DNA of 5,288 bases. It comes from Bryobacterales bacterium. GTDB lineage: Bacteria; Acidobacteriota; Terriglobia; Bryobacterales; Bryobacteraceae. Numbering within the stretch: position 1 is the stretch's first letter; every line of letters begins with the position of its first letter. The position numbers and the translations under genes are program-made. The stretch lies in the NCBI GenBank assembly GCA_003132865.1, contig PKYZ01000177.1, positions 1 to 5,288 of the forward strand, given 5' to 3'. The notes beneath the pieces are model-generated. The model did not search any database, was not told the origin of the DNA, and was given only the letters and a program-made list of their open reading frames with translations. Shown piece after piece: positions 1 through 5,288 of the stretch.

Positions 1-268
1 GCAGAATGAATGGGCGCAGCGCGTGGGCCAGCAGGCTGCGCGTTTCTTCGCTGGGATTGCGCGCCGCGCCTCCAGCCAGTTTGAACACGCTGGCGGCGCC
101 CAGCATGCCGGGGTTGAGGAATTCGAAGATGCTCCACAGCTCGCCCAGATGATTCTCCACGGGCGTGCCGCTGAGCGCCAGCCGGTTGCGTCCGCGCAAC
201 AGCCGCGCGGCCTTGGCCGATTGGGTGCCGGGGTTCTTGATGGTCTGCTCCAATTCTTCGCGAGGAAT
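1..268 (-). pseudogene. SNF2-family helicase, internal fragment, 5'-truncated (continues past left edge)
   Basis: Reading the minus strand from 268 down to 2 gives an open frame of 89 codons. Its recognisable part begins at about 250 with [18 protein letters not shown], then [19 protein letters not shown] (helicase motif III, SGTP, at 161-172), then EFLNPGMLG, and ends at the window edge with [10 protein letters not shown]. This order and wording are typical of the ATPase core of bacterial SNF2/RapA-like DNA translocases, cytoplasmic proteins that remodel protein-DNA complexes using ATP. The family normally has DEAQ (motif II, Walker B) directly before TIKNP; here the aligned residues are ELEQ (245-256). 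Sequence before that is unrelated, and an in-frame TGA lies at 269-271. No start codon with a ribosome site precedes it, and the upstream 118 bases show no helicase similarity in any minus-strand frame. I infer a copy that lost its N-terminal half, including the nucleotide-binding motifs. Whether its 3' part is intact cannot be seen. Confidence 0.82.
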
Positions 269-315
269 TCAAGTGCGTCGATTCCGGTCAACGAAAGAAG
301 AGCGGCGAGAGCGCT

Positions 316-334
316 GGCCGCGGCCTCCGCGGCC
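316..334. repeat. GC-rich inverted repeat overlapping a tandem 9-mer
   Basis: GGCCGCGG (316-323) and CCGCGGCC (327-334) are perfect reverse complements separated by the three bases CCT. The 9-mer GCGGCCTCC is also repeated back to back at 320-328 and 329-337. The hairpin sits 8 bases upstream of the candidate -10 box, where a -35 element would be expected. It could be a regulator site or simply GC-rich low complexity; there is no T-tract after it, so it does not look like an intrinsic terminator. Confidence 0.5.
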
Positions 335-342
335 TCCCGGTG

Positions 343-348
343 TATACT
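343..348 (+). promoter_or_regulatory. Candidate -10 box (TATACT) for the large propeller gene
   Basis: TATACT differs from the TATAAT consensus at one position and stands out in very GC-rich surroundings. Transcription would begin near 355, leaving a leader of only about 14 bases before ATG 369, with no Shine-Dalgarno sequence. No TTGACA-like element lies 16-18 bases upstream, where the sequence is GCGGCCT-type. The call rests on a single hexamer and is tentative. Confidence 0.3.
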
Positions 349-368
349 GGTTGTTGTTCTCTACCACG

Positions 369-470
369 ATGATGAGGCGTCTTTCCGGGAGTCAGGGCCG
401 GGTACCAGCGCTAGGCACGGTTCTCGCGACGCTGGGGCTCGCCTTGGCAGGGATGCCGCCCTTACGCGCG
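369..470 (+). other. Sec signal peptide of the large propeller protein
   Basis: Residues 1-34 have a positively charged start (MMRRLSGSQGR), a hydrophobic core from Val12 to Met29, and a polar end PPLRA before Gln35. Cleavage after Ala34 is the likely site, with Leu at -3 and Ala at -1. There is no lipobox cysteine, so a lipoprotein is unlikely. RR at residues 3-4 is not followed by the Tat consensus. Confidence 0.75.
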
Positions 471-3400
471 CAAACCATTACAACCCTTGCCGGGACAGAC
501 TTTGTAGCGCCGTCGTTACCGCTCCCGGCGCCGCAGTATCCGTTCTCCTCCATATCGAGCCTTGTTTCCGACTCGAAGGGGAACATTTACATTGCGGACG
601 CCGGGATGCACCGCATTTTCAAGGTCGATACTTCTGGAAACCTTGCATTATTTGCGGGCAACGGAAGCAGCATTTCATCCGGCGATGGCGGTCAGGCCCC
701 CCAGGCTGGGTTAGGGCAGCCGGTGTGCCTTGCAGTTGATCCTGCTGACAATATCTACGTCGTTCAGTGGGGTAACTTCGGGGACTTTGTCAACGACGCT
801 GTGCGACGAATTGCGCTAGACGGCACAATCCTTACTGTTTGGATAGCTCCAACCTTGCAGTCCACACGCTGTGTGGTGTTCGATTCCGCAGCTAACATGT
901 ACGTGTCTTCTGGTAATCAGGTATTCAGGGTGGCGGCCGACGGCACAGCGTCGGCCGTTGCGGGAAACGGGCAAGGCGGCAGCTCGGGCGACGGCGGGCC
1001 CGCCACGGCCGCTTCGTTGGGCCAGCCATCGGCGATCGCCATGGATTCGGCTGGCGATATGTATATCTCCGACGTCTTCTATCGCAACATAAGGAAGGTC
1101 TCTGCACAAGGCATTATCACGACGCTTTGGTCCTTGCCGGTTGGCTCCGCTCTTTTCGGAACGTGGGGGAACTTCGCGGACTTTGTCAACGATTGTCTGA
1201 CGGTCGATCCGCGTGGCGTCGTCTACACCTGCGCGGGGAACCAAGTCGCGTCTATTACACCCGCTGGCGCGCTGACAATCGTTGCCGGAAACGGAGCGTC
1301 GGGCTGGGCTGGCGACGGGGGGGCGGCGCTGGCCGCGGAACTGAGCGCACCAGCGGTCATCACATCGGATCGAACGGGTGTTCTTTACGTTGCGGACAGT
1401 ATCAATGTGGTACGTAAGTTCTCTCCAGGCGGAATCATCTCCCACGTCGCGGGGAGTGGCCAGTACTCGTACTCGGGAGACGGCGGTCCGGCGGCCTTCG
1501 CCACAATGAACTCTCCGTATTCCGTTGCCGTTGACGGCTCCGGGAACGTTTACTTCTCGGATCAGAACAACGCGCGTGTCCGCAAAATATCGCCCTCGGG
1601 CATCGTCATCACCGTAGCCGGCAATGGCCGCCCCGGCTATTCCGGTGATAGTGGTCCAGCGGCCGGAGCGTCATTCGACGCCCCGGCCGGGCTCGCACTG
1701 GACACATCGGGGGACCTGTACGTGGCAGATTCCAGAAATTCGGCGGTGCGAAAGATCTCGCCCGAAGGCGTGACCACCGCCTTCGCAGGAACCGGAAAGC
1801 CCGGGTATGGTGGCGATGGCGGACCGGCCACATCCGCGTTGCTCAACGGGCCTACCGGTCTGGCGCTGGATTCGCACGGCAACCTGTATATCGCTGATAC
1901 GGGCAACTGCGTCGTTCGCGCGGTGTCCCCGGCTGGAACCATCTCTACGGCCGCCGGAAGCGGCTGCTATGGCTACTCCGGCGATGGCGGCGCCGCGACA
2001 GCCGCTTCGTTCAGTGCCCCAACGGGACTGGCCTTTGATTCGAACGGCAACCTTTACATCGGTGACCCCGCGTATTCCGTCGTTCGCAAAGTGACCCCAG
2101 AAGGTATCATTACGACCGCGGCAGGCAGCGAGCCCCCTGGGTACGGCGGCGACGGCGGCCCGGCAACCAAGGCGCACTTGTTGGGCCCGATCGGGTTGGC
2201 CGTGGACGCATCCGGTGACTTGTTGATTGCCGACACGGGCAACAACGCCATTCGGCGTGTGGCATCCGACGGGACTATCACGACCCTCGTAGGTGACGGC
2301 ACATCGGGATATTCCGGCGATGGGGGACCGGCCGCTAACGCCTTACTCAATCGCCCGCAGGGCGTTGCTATCGGCACCGGAGGCGACGTCTACATCGCAG
2401 ATACTGGAAATAACCGCATCCGCGCAGTGTACGGTCCCTCATATCCGATCTTTCTTGCTGCCGGCCTGGCGAACGCCGCAAGCTACGCCGGAGGCGTCCT
2501 GGTTCCCGGATCAATCGCCGCCGTGTTTGGAACGAATCTCAATGCCTCTTCCGGCGTCGTAGTCGCCCAAGGAGTGCCGCTTCCCCCAGAATTGGCTGGC
2601 GTGTCCGTGCTCGTCAACGGTTCGGCCGCCCCTATTTTCGCGATTGCATACGGTAATCAAGTCAACTTCCAGGTGCCGTGGGAGGTCGCTGGTCAGGCCA
2701 GTGCCTCCGTCCAGATAGTCAACGCTGGCGTCGCTGGCCCTGTTGTGTGGATGCCGGTCGCCCCCGCCCAGCCCGGCATTTTCGCCGGCACCGGGGGTTT
2801 TGCAGCGATCCTGCATGCGTCGAACTACCAACTGGTCGACTCGGCGCATCCCGCGGTGCCTGGCGAGGTGCTGCTGGTCTACGCGACAGGTCTGGGAACG
2901 GTATCGGCTTCGCATCAACCCGCCACGGGATCTGCCGCTTCCGGCGCGGCCTCAACCACGGCCGTGGTCACAGTCACAATAGGCGGCATCGCCGCCTCCG
3001 TGTTGTACGGCGGGTTGGCCCCCGGCTTTGTGGGACTCTATCAGATTAACGTGACCGTGCCGTTGAGTTTGACATCCGGCTACCGCCCTGTCGTGATCTC
3101 CATGGGTGGCGTCACCAGCAACACCGCCGTTCTCCCTGTGGCGGCTCCGCTCCCTACCGGTACGTCCCAACCGCCCGGCGGGTCTTTTCAGGTCGCTGGG
3201 CCGGAGGGGGCCATCTTTACATCACTGGCCGTTGATCCCTCAAATCCGAGCACGATATACGCCGGAGCCCAGGGAGGGGTCTGGAAGAGCACCGACGGCG
3301 CTTCAACTTGGCACCGCGTGGGTTCCGATGGGACCGTGGGAGAATGGGTCTTTTCGCTCGTCGTGACCGGGACAGGTGCGATCTACGCTGGCCCATTTCG

Positions 3401-5087
3401 ATCGACAGATGGCGGAACAACCTGGACAGCACTACCTGTACCCGGGCAGAACGCTGTGGTTCAGTTCGCTGTCGATCCGCTAAACGAGCAGACCCTGTAC
3501 GCGCTCACCCAGCAACCGGGTCTCTACCGCTCCTTAGATGGCGGCACCAACTGGGCGGCCGTGCAAATCCCGGCATCCTGCGCATTAAACGGAACCTTTG
3601 CAGTCGACACCGCCACCGAAGGTAAACTCTACTACGGCACTTGCTCGGGATTCTACGTCTCCATTGATGCTGGAAGCACGTGGACGCTCAGCATTAACGC
3701 CGTGCAGCCGAACTACTCCTACCCATCGTATTTTGCTCTCGCCCCGAGCGATCCGACGCACATATACGCGGTTTTCCAATGGCCTGGCCTTACGGTGTCG
3801 CAGCTTTACAGCAGCGCCGACGGCGCGGCTACATGGACGTACCTAGGGGTAGACAATCCGAGCCAGTTCGCTATCAACCCGAACAACGCCGAGGAGGTCT
3901 TCGTCTCCGGGCAGCCGAACGGTCTGTTCGATTCAGAGTTCCTGAAAACGACCAATGGCGGCAGCGCCTGGCATCCAACGGGCCAGCCCCCGCCCAGTGC
4001 TGGTGGCTATGGTCTCCTGGTGCTATTGCCGACATCGCCCTCGACACTGCTCGCCCAAGGCGGTAACCGTCTGTGGCGAACCGTGGATGAAGGAGAGCAA
4101 TGGACCGATGCAAGCTCCGGGGTCTCCGCAGCTTTTGGCTACCAGGTGGTAGTCGACCCGCAGAACCCGTCGACAATTTACCTGGTCGCACAAAACGGGG
4201 TAGGGCTCACCAGAACCACTGATGGAGGTAAGACGTGGGCGCCTTTAGCCACCTACGGCGAGGCTATGGCAGTCGATCCCTTTGACTCTGGCCACCTGAT
4301 GGCATCCGATTTCTCTTCAGGGCTGTGGAGTTCTCAGGACGGCGGCAGCACCTGGCAGATTGTCCACCTCCCTCAGACAGTGTCGCCGGGCACTCCATCA
4401 CCTTTCGAAATCGTGTTCGATCAAACCTCGCCGGGCGCGATCTACTTGGTTTTCGGTAATTTCGCGTGCGGGGGATCATGCCAGCCAAACGATTACCTGA
4501 ATTGGGGCGTACTGAAGTCGACGGATGGCGGTAGCACGTGGTCGATGGTCAATAAGGGCCTTACGACAACCGAGAGCCTGTATGGCTTGGGGCTGGCAAT
4601 CGACCCGCGGAATCCCAACACGCTCGTCCTCGCAACGCAAGGGGGGATCTACAAATCGACCGACGCGGGGGGGAACTGGACGCTGAAAGGCTCCACTAGC
4701 GCGTATGATATTGTCTTCGATCCTAATCATGCTGGAAGCGTTTATGCTCCCGGGCAGGGCCTGCTTTTGAAATCGAGTGACGATGGCGAAACTTGGACGC
4801 TGGTGGACATTGGACGCGGAGATCTCTCGGGGCCATTTACTGTGACTGTCGATCCGGAAGCCGCCGACAATCTGTTCCTTGCGTCTTTCGACCGGACGCC
4901 CTTCAGCGGGGGGCTGGTCGGGTGGTCGCCAGATGGCGGCCAGACTTGGACGTGGCTTTCTTCGGGATTGGGTTCTGATCTGCTCGGGGGTAATGTGCGT
5001 TCTAGCACCATCGCCATGACAAAGCCTGAAGTCCTTTACCTTGCGAGCCCGACGGCAGGGCTTATCGCACTGCCGCTGACGCACTGA
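369..5087 (+). CDS. Giant exported multi-propeller protein: NHL repeats + TIGR03437 domain + Asp-box (BNR) repeats
   Basis: The product is 1572 residues and predicted to be exported by Sec. Domains in order: signal peptide 1-34; about twelve NHL-like blades 35-689, nine with the GDGG (once GDSG) signature; TIGR03437 domain 694-925; a Pro/Gly-rich linker 926-938; and 939-1570 with thirteen Asp-box motifs (S-x-D-x-G-x-T-W type). NHL and Asp-box repeats each form beta-propeller blades in known families, so the mature protein is probably a chain of propellers used for binding outside the cytoplasm. No enzyme active site, transmembrane anchor or sorting motif is visible; the C-terminus simply ends ALPLTH. 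The start at 369 (ATG-ATG) is chosen because it puts Arg residues, then a hydrophobic stretch, then LRA|QT at the N-terminus. The in-frame ATG at 165 would bury that signal peptide and overlap the helicase fragment. The gene appears monocistronic and converges on the helicase at its right. The mature part has ten cysteines in five close pairs. Its exact role is unknown to me. Confidence 0.9.
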   Translation: MMRRLSGSQGRVPALGTVLATLGLALAGMPPLRAQTITTLAGTDFVAPSLPLPAPQYPFSSISSLVSDSKGNIYIADAGMHRIFKVDTSGNLALFAGNGSSISSGDGGQAPQAGLGQPVCLAVDPADNIYVVQWGNFGDFVNDAVRRIALDGTILTVWIAPTLQSTRCVVFDSAANMYVSSGNQVFRVAADGTASAVAGNGQGGSSGDGGPATAASLGQPSAIAMDSAGDMYISDVFYRNIRKVSAQGIITTLWSLPVGSALFGTWGNFADFVNDCLTVDPRGVVYTCAGNQVASITPAGALTIVAGNGASGWAGDGGAALAAELSAPAVITSDRTGVLYVADSINVVRKFSPGGIISHVAGSGQYSYSGDGGPAAFATMNSPYSVAVDGSGNVYFSDQNNARVRKISPSGIVITVAGNGRPGYSGDSGPAAGASFDAPAGLALDTSGDLYVADSRNSAVRKISPEGVTTAFAGTGKPGYGGDGGPATSALLNGPTGLALDSHGNLYIADTGNCVVRAVSPAGTISTAAGSGCYGYSGDGGAATAASFSAPTGLAFDSNGNLYIGDPAYSVVRKVTPEGIITTAAGSEPPGYGGDGGPATKAHLLGPIGLAVDASGDLLIADTGNNAIRRVASDGTITTLVGDGTSGYSGDGGPAANALLNRPQGVAIGTGGDVYIADTGNNRIRAVYGPSYPIFLAAGLANAASYAGGVLVPGSIAAVFGTNLNASSGVVVAQGVPLPPELAGVSVLVNGSAAPIFAIAYGNQVNFQVPWEVAGQASASVQIVNAGVAGPVVWMPVAPAQPGIFAGTGGFAAILHASNYQLVDSAHPAVPGEVLLVYATGLGTVSASHQPATGSAASGAASTTAVVTVTIGGIAASVLYGGLAPGFVGLYQINVTVPLSLTSGYRPVVISMGGVTSNTAVLPVAAPLPTGTSQPPGGSFQVAGPEGAIFTSLAVDPSNPSTIYAGAQGGVWKSTDGASTWHRVGSDGTVGEWVFSLVVTGTGAIYAGPFRSTDGGTTWTALPVPGQNAVVQFAVDPLNEQTLYALTQQPGLYRSLDGGTNWAAVQIPASCALNGTFAVDTATEGKLYYGTCSGFYVSIDAGSTWTLSINAVQPNYSYPSYFALAPSDPTHIYAVFQWPGLTVSQLYSSADGAATWTYLGVDNPSQFAINPNNAEEVFVSGQPNGLFDSEFLKTTNGGSAWHPTGQPPPSAGGYGLLVLLPTSPSTLLAQGGNRLWRTVDEGEQWTDASSGVSAAFGYQVVVDPQNPSTIYLVAQNGVGLTRTTDGGKTWAPLATYGEAMAVDPFDSGHLMASDFSSGLWSSQDGGSTWQIVHLPQTVSPGTPSPFEIVFDQTSPGAIYLVFGNFACGGSCQPNDYLNWGVLKSTDGGSTWSMVNKGLTTTESLYGLGLAIDPRNPNTLVLATQGGIYKSTDAGGNWTLKGSTSAYDIVFDPNHAGSVYAPGQGLLLKSSDDGETWTLVDIGRGDLSGPFTVTVDPEAADNLFLASFDRTPFSGGLVGWSPDGGQTWTWLSSGLGSDLLGGNVRSSTIAMTKPEVLYLASPTAGLIALPLTH
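768..796 (+). repeat. Copy 1 of a 29-bp near-identical repeat encoding WGNFGDFVND
   Basis: Bases 768-796 match 1164-1192 at 27 of 29 positions, differing at 773/1169 (T/G) and 781/1177 (G/C). Both copies are in the same frame, 132 codons apart. Here the encoded WGNFGDFVND replaces the usual IADTGNN loop of an NHL blade and is followed directly by AVRRI. Confidence 0.75.
1164..1192 (+). repeat. Copy 2 of the 29-bp repeat encoding WGNFADFVND
   Basis: This is the partner of 768-796. Here WGNFADFVND stands before the CLTVDPRG strand, an earlier position in the blade than in copy 1, so the two copies are not at equivalent places in the repeat unit. Confidence 0.75.
1275..2435 (+). repeat. Regular 168-bp / 56-residue NHL repeat array
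   Basis: From the third GDGG onward the signature recurs every 55, 56, 56, 56, 56 and 56 residues (codons at 1311, 1476, 1644, 1812, 1980, 2148, 2316). The repeats are conserved at protein level but have diverged at synonymous positions. For example, IADTGNN is encoded at 2226-2246 and 2394-2414 with six of seven third bases different. This is an old, selected repeat and not a fresh DNA duplication. Confidence 0.8.
2448..3143 (+). other. TIGR03437 domain (Solibacter uncharacterized C-terminal domain), here internal
   Basis: Residues 694-925 contain AGLANAASYAGG, VPGSIAAVFGTNL, VSVLVNGSAAPIF, QVNFQVPWE, AQPGIFA, PAVPGEVLLVYATGLG, VTVTIGGIAASVLYGG and GLYQINVTVP, followed by a final strand ending VLPV. 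I recognise this as the lineage-specific domain of about 220 residues usually found at the C-terminus of large exported acidobacterial proteins. Its function is not established. In this protein it is followed by another 640 residues, so it acts as a linker between two propeller regions. It has no cysteines, unlike the regions on either side. Confidence 0.8.
3183..5078 (+). other. Asp-box (BNR/VPS10-like) beta-propeller region with 13 boxes
   Basis: Asp-box motifs start at residues 974, 1012, 1055, 1098, 1149, 1194, 1238, 1283, 1322, 1384, 1430, 1469 and 1520. Examples are STDGASTW, STDGGTTW, SIDAGSTW, TTDGGKTW and SPDGGQTW; TTNGGSAW has Asn for Asp. Many are preceded by a VDP-x-NP-x-T-(I/L)-Y-x-A strand pattern, as in sortilin/VPS10-like bacterial proteins and photosystem-assembly-like WD/BNR proteins. 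Asp boxes are structural turns in propeller blades and do not by themselves imply sialidase activity. The spacing of 38-62 residues is less regular than in the NHL part. Thirteen boxes exceed any single usual Asp-box propeller, so two propellers or one very large one is inferred. Confidence 0.8.
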
Positions 5088-5121
5088 ATGAACCTGCGGG
5101 CCTCAGGACCGATTTCCATCC

Positions 5122-5288
5122 TCACGACAGCAGTAACTCCAAATCCTCCCGCTTTAAATCGCGGATGAGGCTGTTGTCTTCACTAATAATCGCAGCCGCC
5201 AGATCCCGCTTGCTGCTTTGCAATTGCAGGATCTTCTCCTCCACCGTGTCCCGCGCGATCAGGCGATAGGCGAACACCTGGTGGGTCT
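5122..5288 (-). CDS. SNF2-family DNA/RNA helicase, C-terminal end (5' part beyond right edge)
   Basis: The minus strand from 5286 to 5122 encodes 54 residues and a TGA stop at 5124-5122. The sequence THQVFAYRLIARDTVEEKILQLQ, then SSKRDLAAAIISEDNSLIRDLKREDLELLLS, is the typical end of bacterial SNF2-family translocases. THQVFAYRL normally follows motif VI (H-R-I-G-Q), which would lie just outside the window. Length and ending agree with an intact C-terminus. The protein would be a cytoplasmic ATP-dependent translocase acting on DNA. Its stop is 34 bases from the stop of the convergent propeller gene. It does not overlap in homology with the fragment at the left edge, which covers the middle of the family, so the two cannot be compared directly here. 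Confidence 0.88.
   Translation of the reverse strand, partial: THQVFAYRLIARDTVEEKILQLQSSKRDLAAAIISEDNSLIRDLKREDLELLLS

Larger units (their letters stand above)
269..368. other. Short intergenic/upstream region of the large propeller gene
   Basis: These 100 bases separate the end of the helicase homology from the preferred start of the large gene. They hold a GC-rich inverted repeat, a tandem 9-mer and a TATACT hexamer, described separately. No ribosome binding site of the AGGAGG type is visible before position 369. The frame of the large gene stays open through here back to an ATG at 165, but that translation is Arg/Pro-rich and matches nothing recognisable. Confidence 0.6.
471..2435 (+). 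other. NHL-type beta-propeller region, about 12 blades
   Basis: Residues 35-689 are built of units resembling AG-x-G...GDGGPA...P-x-G-(I/L/V)-A-x-D...GN-x-Y-I-A-D-T-G-N-N-x-(I/V)-R-x-(I/V)...G. GDGG/GDSG signatures begin at residues 105, 207, 315, 370, 426, 482, 538, 594 and 650. A first blade (35 to about 92) and two blades after the first two GDGG units lack the signature, giving about twelve. NHL propellers usually have six blades, so two six-bladed propellers is a reasonable inference. Known NHL domains bind protein, RNA or ligand, or are parts of lyases and similar enzymes; no metal-binding or catalytic set is recognisable here. Confidence 0.8.

Noticed and set aside
116..270. GAGGAATTC at both 116-124 and 262-270, and an imperfect palindrome at 252-269, as the cause of the breakpoint
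   Set aside because: A shared 9-mer within 300 bases is not rare by chance, and the palindrome is short and imperfect. Neither proves a mechanism.
165..368. Longer version of the large gene starting at ATG 165 (68 extra residues)
   Set aside because: The extension is Arg/Pro-rich, is antisense to the helicase fragment over its first third, and would place the signal peptide inside the protein. No ribosome site precedes it.
23..739. 238-residue plus-strand open frame
   Set aside because: It overlaps the antisense of the helicase fragment and then the large gene in another frame. The translation is Arg/Ala-rich with no recognisable family, so it is a high-GC shadow.
816..1445. 209-residue minus-strand open frame opposite the NHL region
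   Set aside because: Arg-rich mirror of a repetitive GC-rich gene with no recognisable domain or start signal.
1275..2435. Periodic array as CRISPR or DNA satellite
   Set aside because: The 168-bp period is an exact codon multiple encoding NHL blades, and synonymous sites differ between units.
3183..5078. Sialidase (neuraminidase) activity suggested by Asp boxes
   Set aside because: No F/Y-R-I-P motif or recognisable arginine triad and catalytic Tyr/Glu arrangement. Asp boxes are structural and occur in many non-enzymatic propellers.
4476..5084. 202-residue minus-strand open frame opposite the Asp-box region
   Set aside because: It lies entirely opposite confident coding sequence and its composition is that of an antisense shadow. 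It does not continue the helicase frame.
5093..5107. CCTG...CAGG stem between the convergent stops as a terminator
   Set aside because: Only four base pairs around a 7-base loop with no T-tract on either strand.
369..5121. Propeller gene as an insertion into a single helicase gene
   Set aside because: The two helicase pieces are in the reverse of the order an insertion would leave. No terminal inverted repeats, target duplication or transposase were seen.

Overview
This window most likely comes from a bacterium of the phylum Acidobacteriota, in the Solibacter/Bryobacter group. The main clue is residues 694-925 of the large protein, which I recognise as the 'Solibacter uncharacterized C-terminal domain' family (TIGR03437), with its AGLANAASYAGG, PGSIAAVFGTNL, VNFQVPWE and LLVYATGLG signatures. 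That domain is largely confined to this lineage, usually in big exported NHL- or Ig-type proteins. High GC, a Sec signal peptide ending in LRAQ, and many GDGG-type NHL repeats fit the same group. The assignment is from memory of the family, not from a search.

Layout. (1) Positions 1-268, minus strand: an internal piece of a bacterial SNF2-family helicase, running off the left edge. Its upstream side is cut at about position 250, inside helicase motif II. (2) 269-368: a short regulatory stretch with a GC-rich hairpin, a tandem 9-mer and a candidate -10 box. (3) 369-5087, plus strand: one giant gene for a 1572-residue exported protein. It has a signal peptide, about twelve NHL-type blades, an internal TIGR03437 domain, and a C-terminal region with thirteen Asp-box (BNR/VPS10-like) motifs. 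(4) 5088-5121: a 34-base convergent gap with no convincing terminator. (5) 5122-5288, minus strand: the intact C-terminal end of a SNF2-family helicase, whose body lies beyond the right edge.

The large protein looks like an extracytoplasmic all-beta scaffold of several propellers joined by a lineage-specific domain. No catalytic residues are apparent, so ligand or surface binding is the most that can be inferred.

The most unusual aspect is the order of the helicase pieces. Read along the minus strand, the C-terminus comes first (right) and the middle of a helicase comes second (left), with the propeller gene between. A simple insertion into one helicase gene cannot give that order. Tandem duplication of a 'helicase 3' half plus propeller gene' unit, or two helicase paralogs of which one is 5'-truncated, can. 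No defence system, RNA gene, transposase or CRISPR array was seen.
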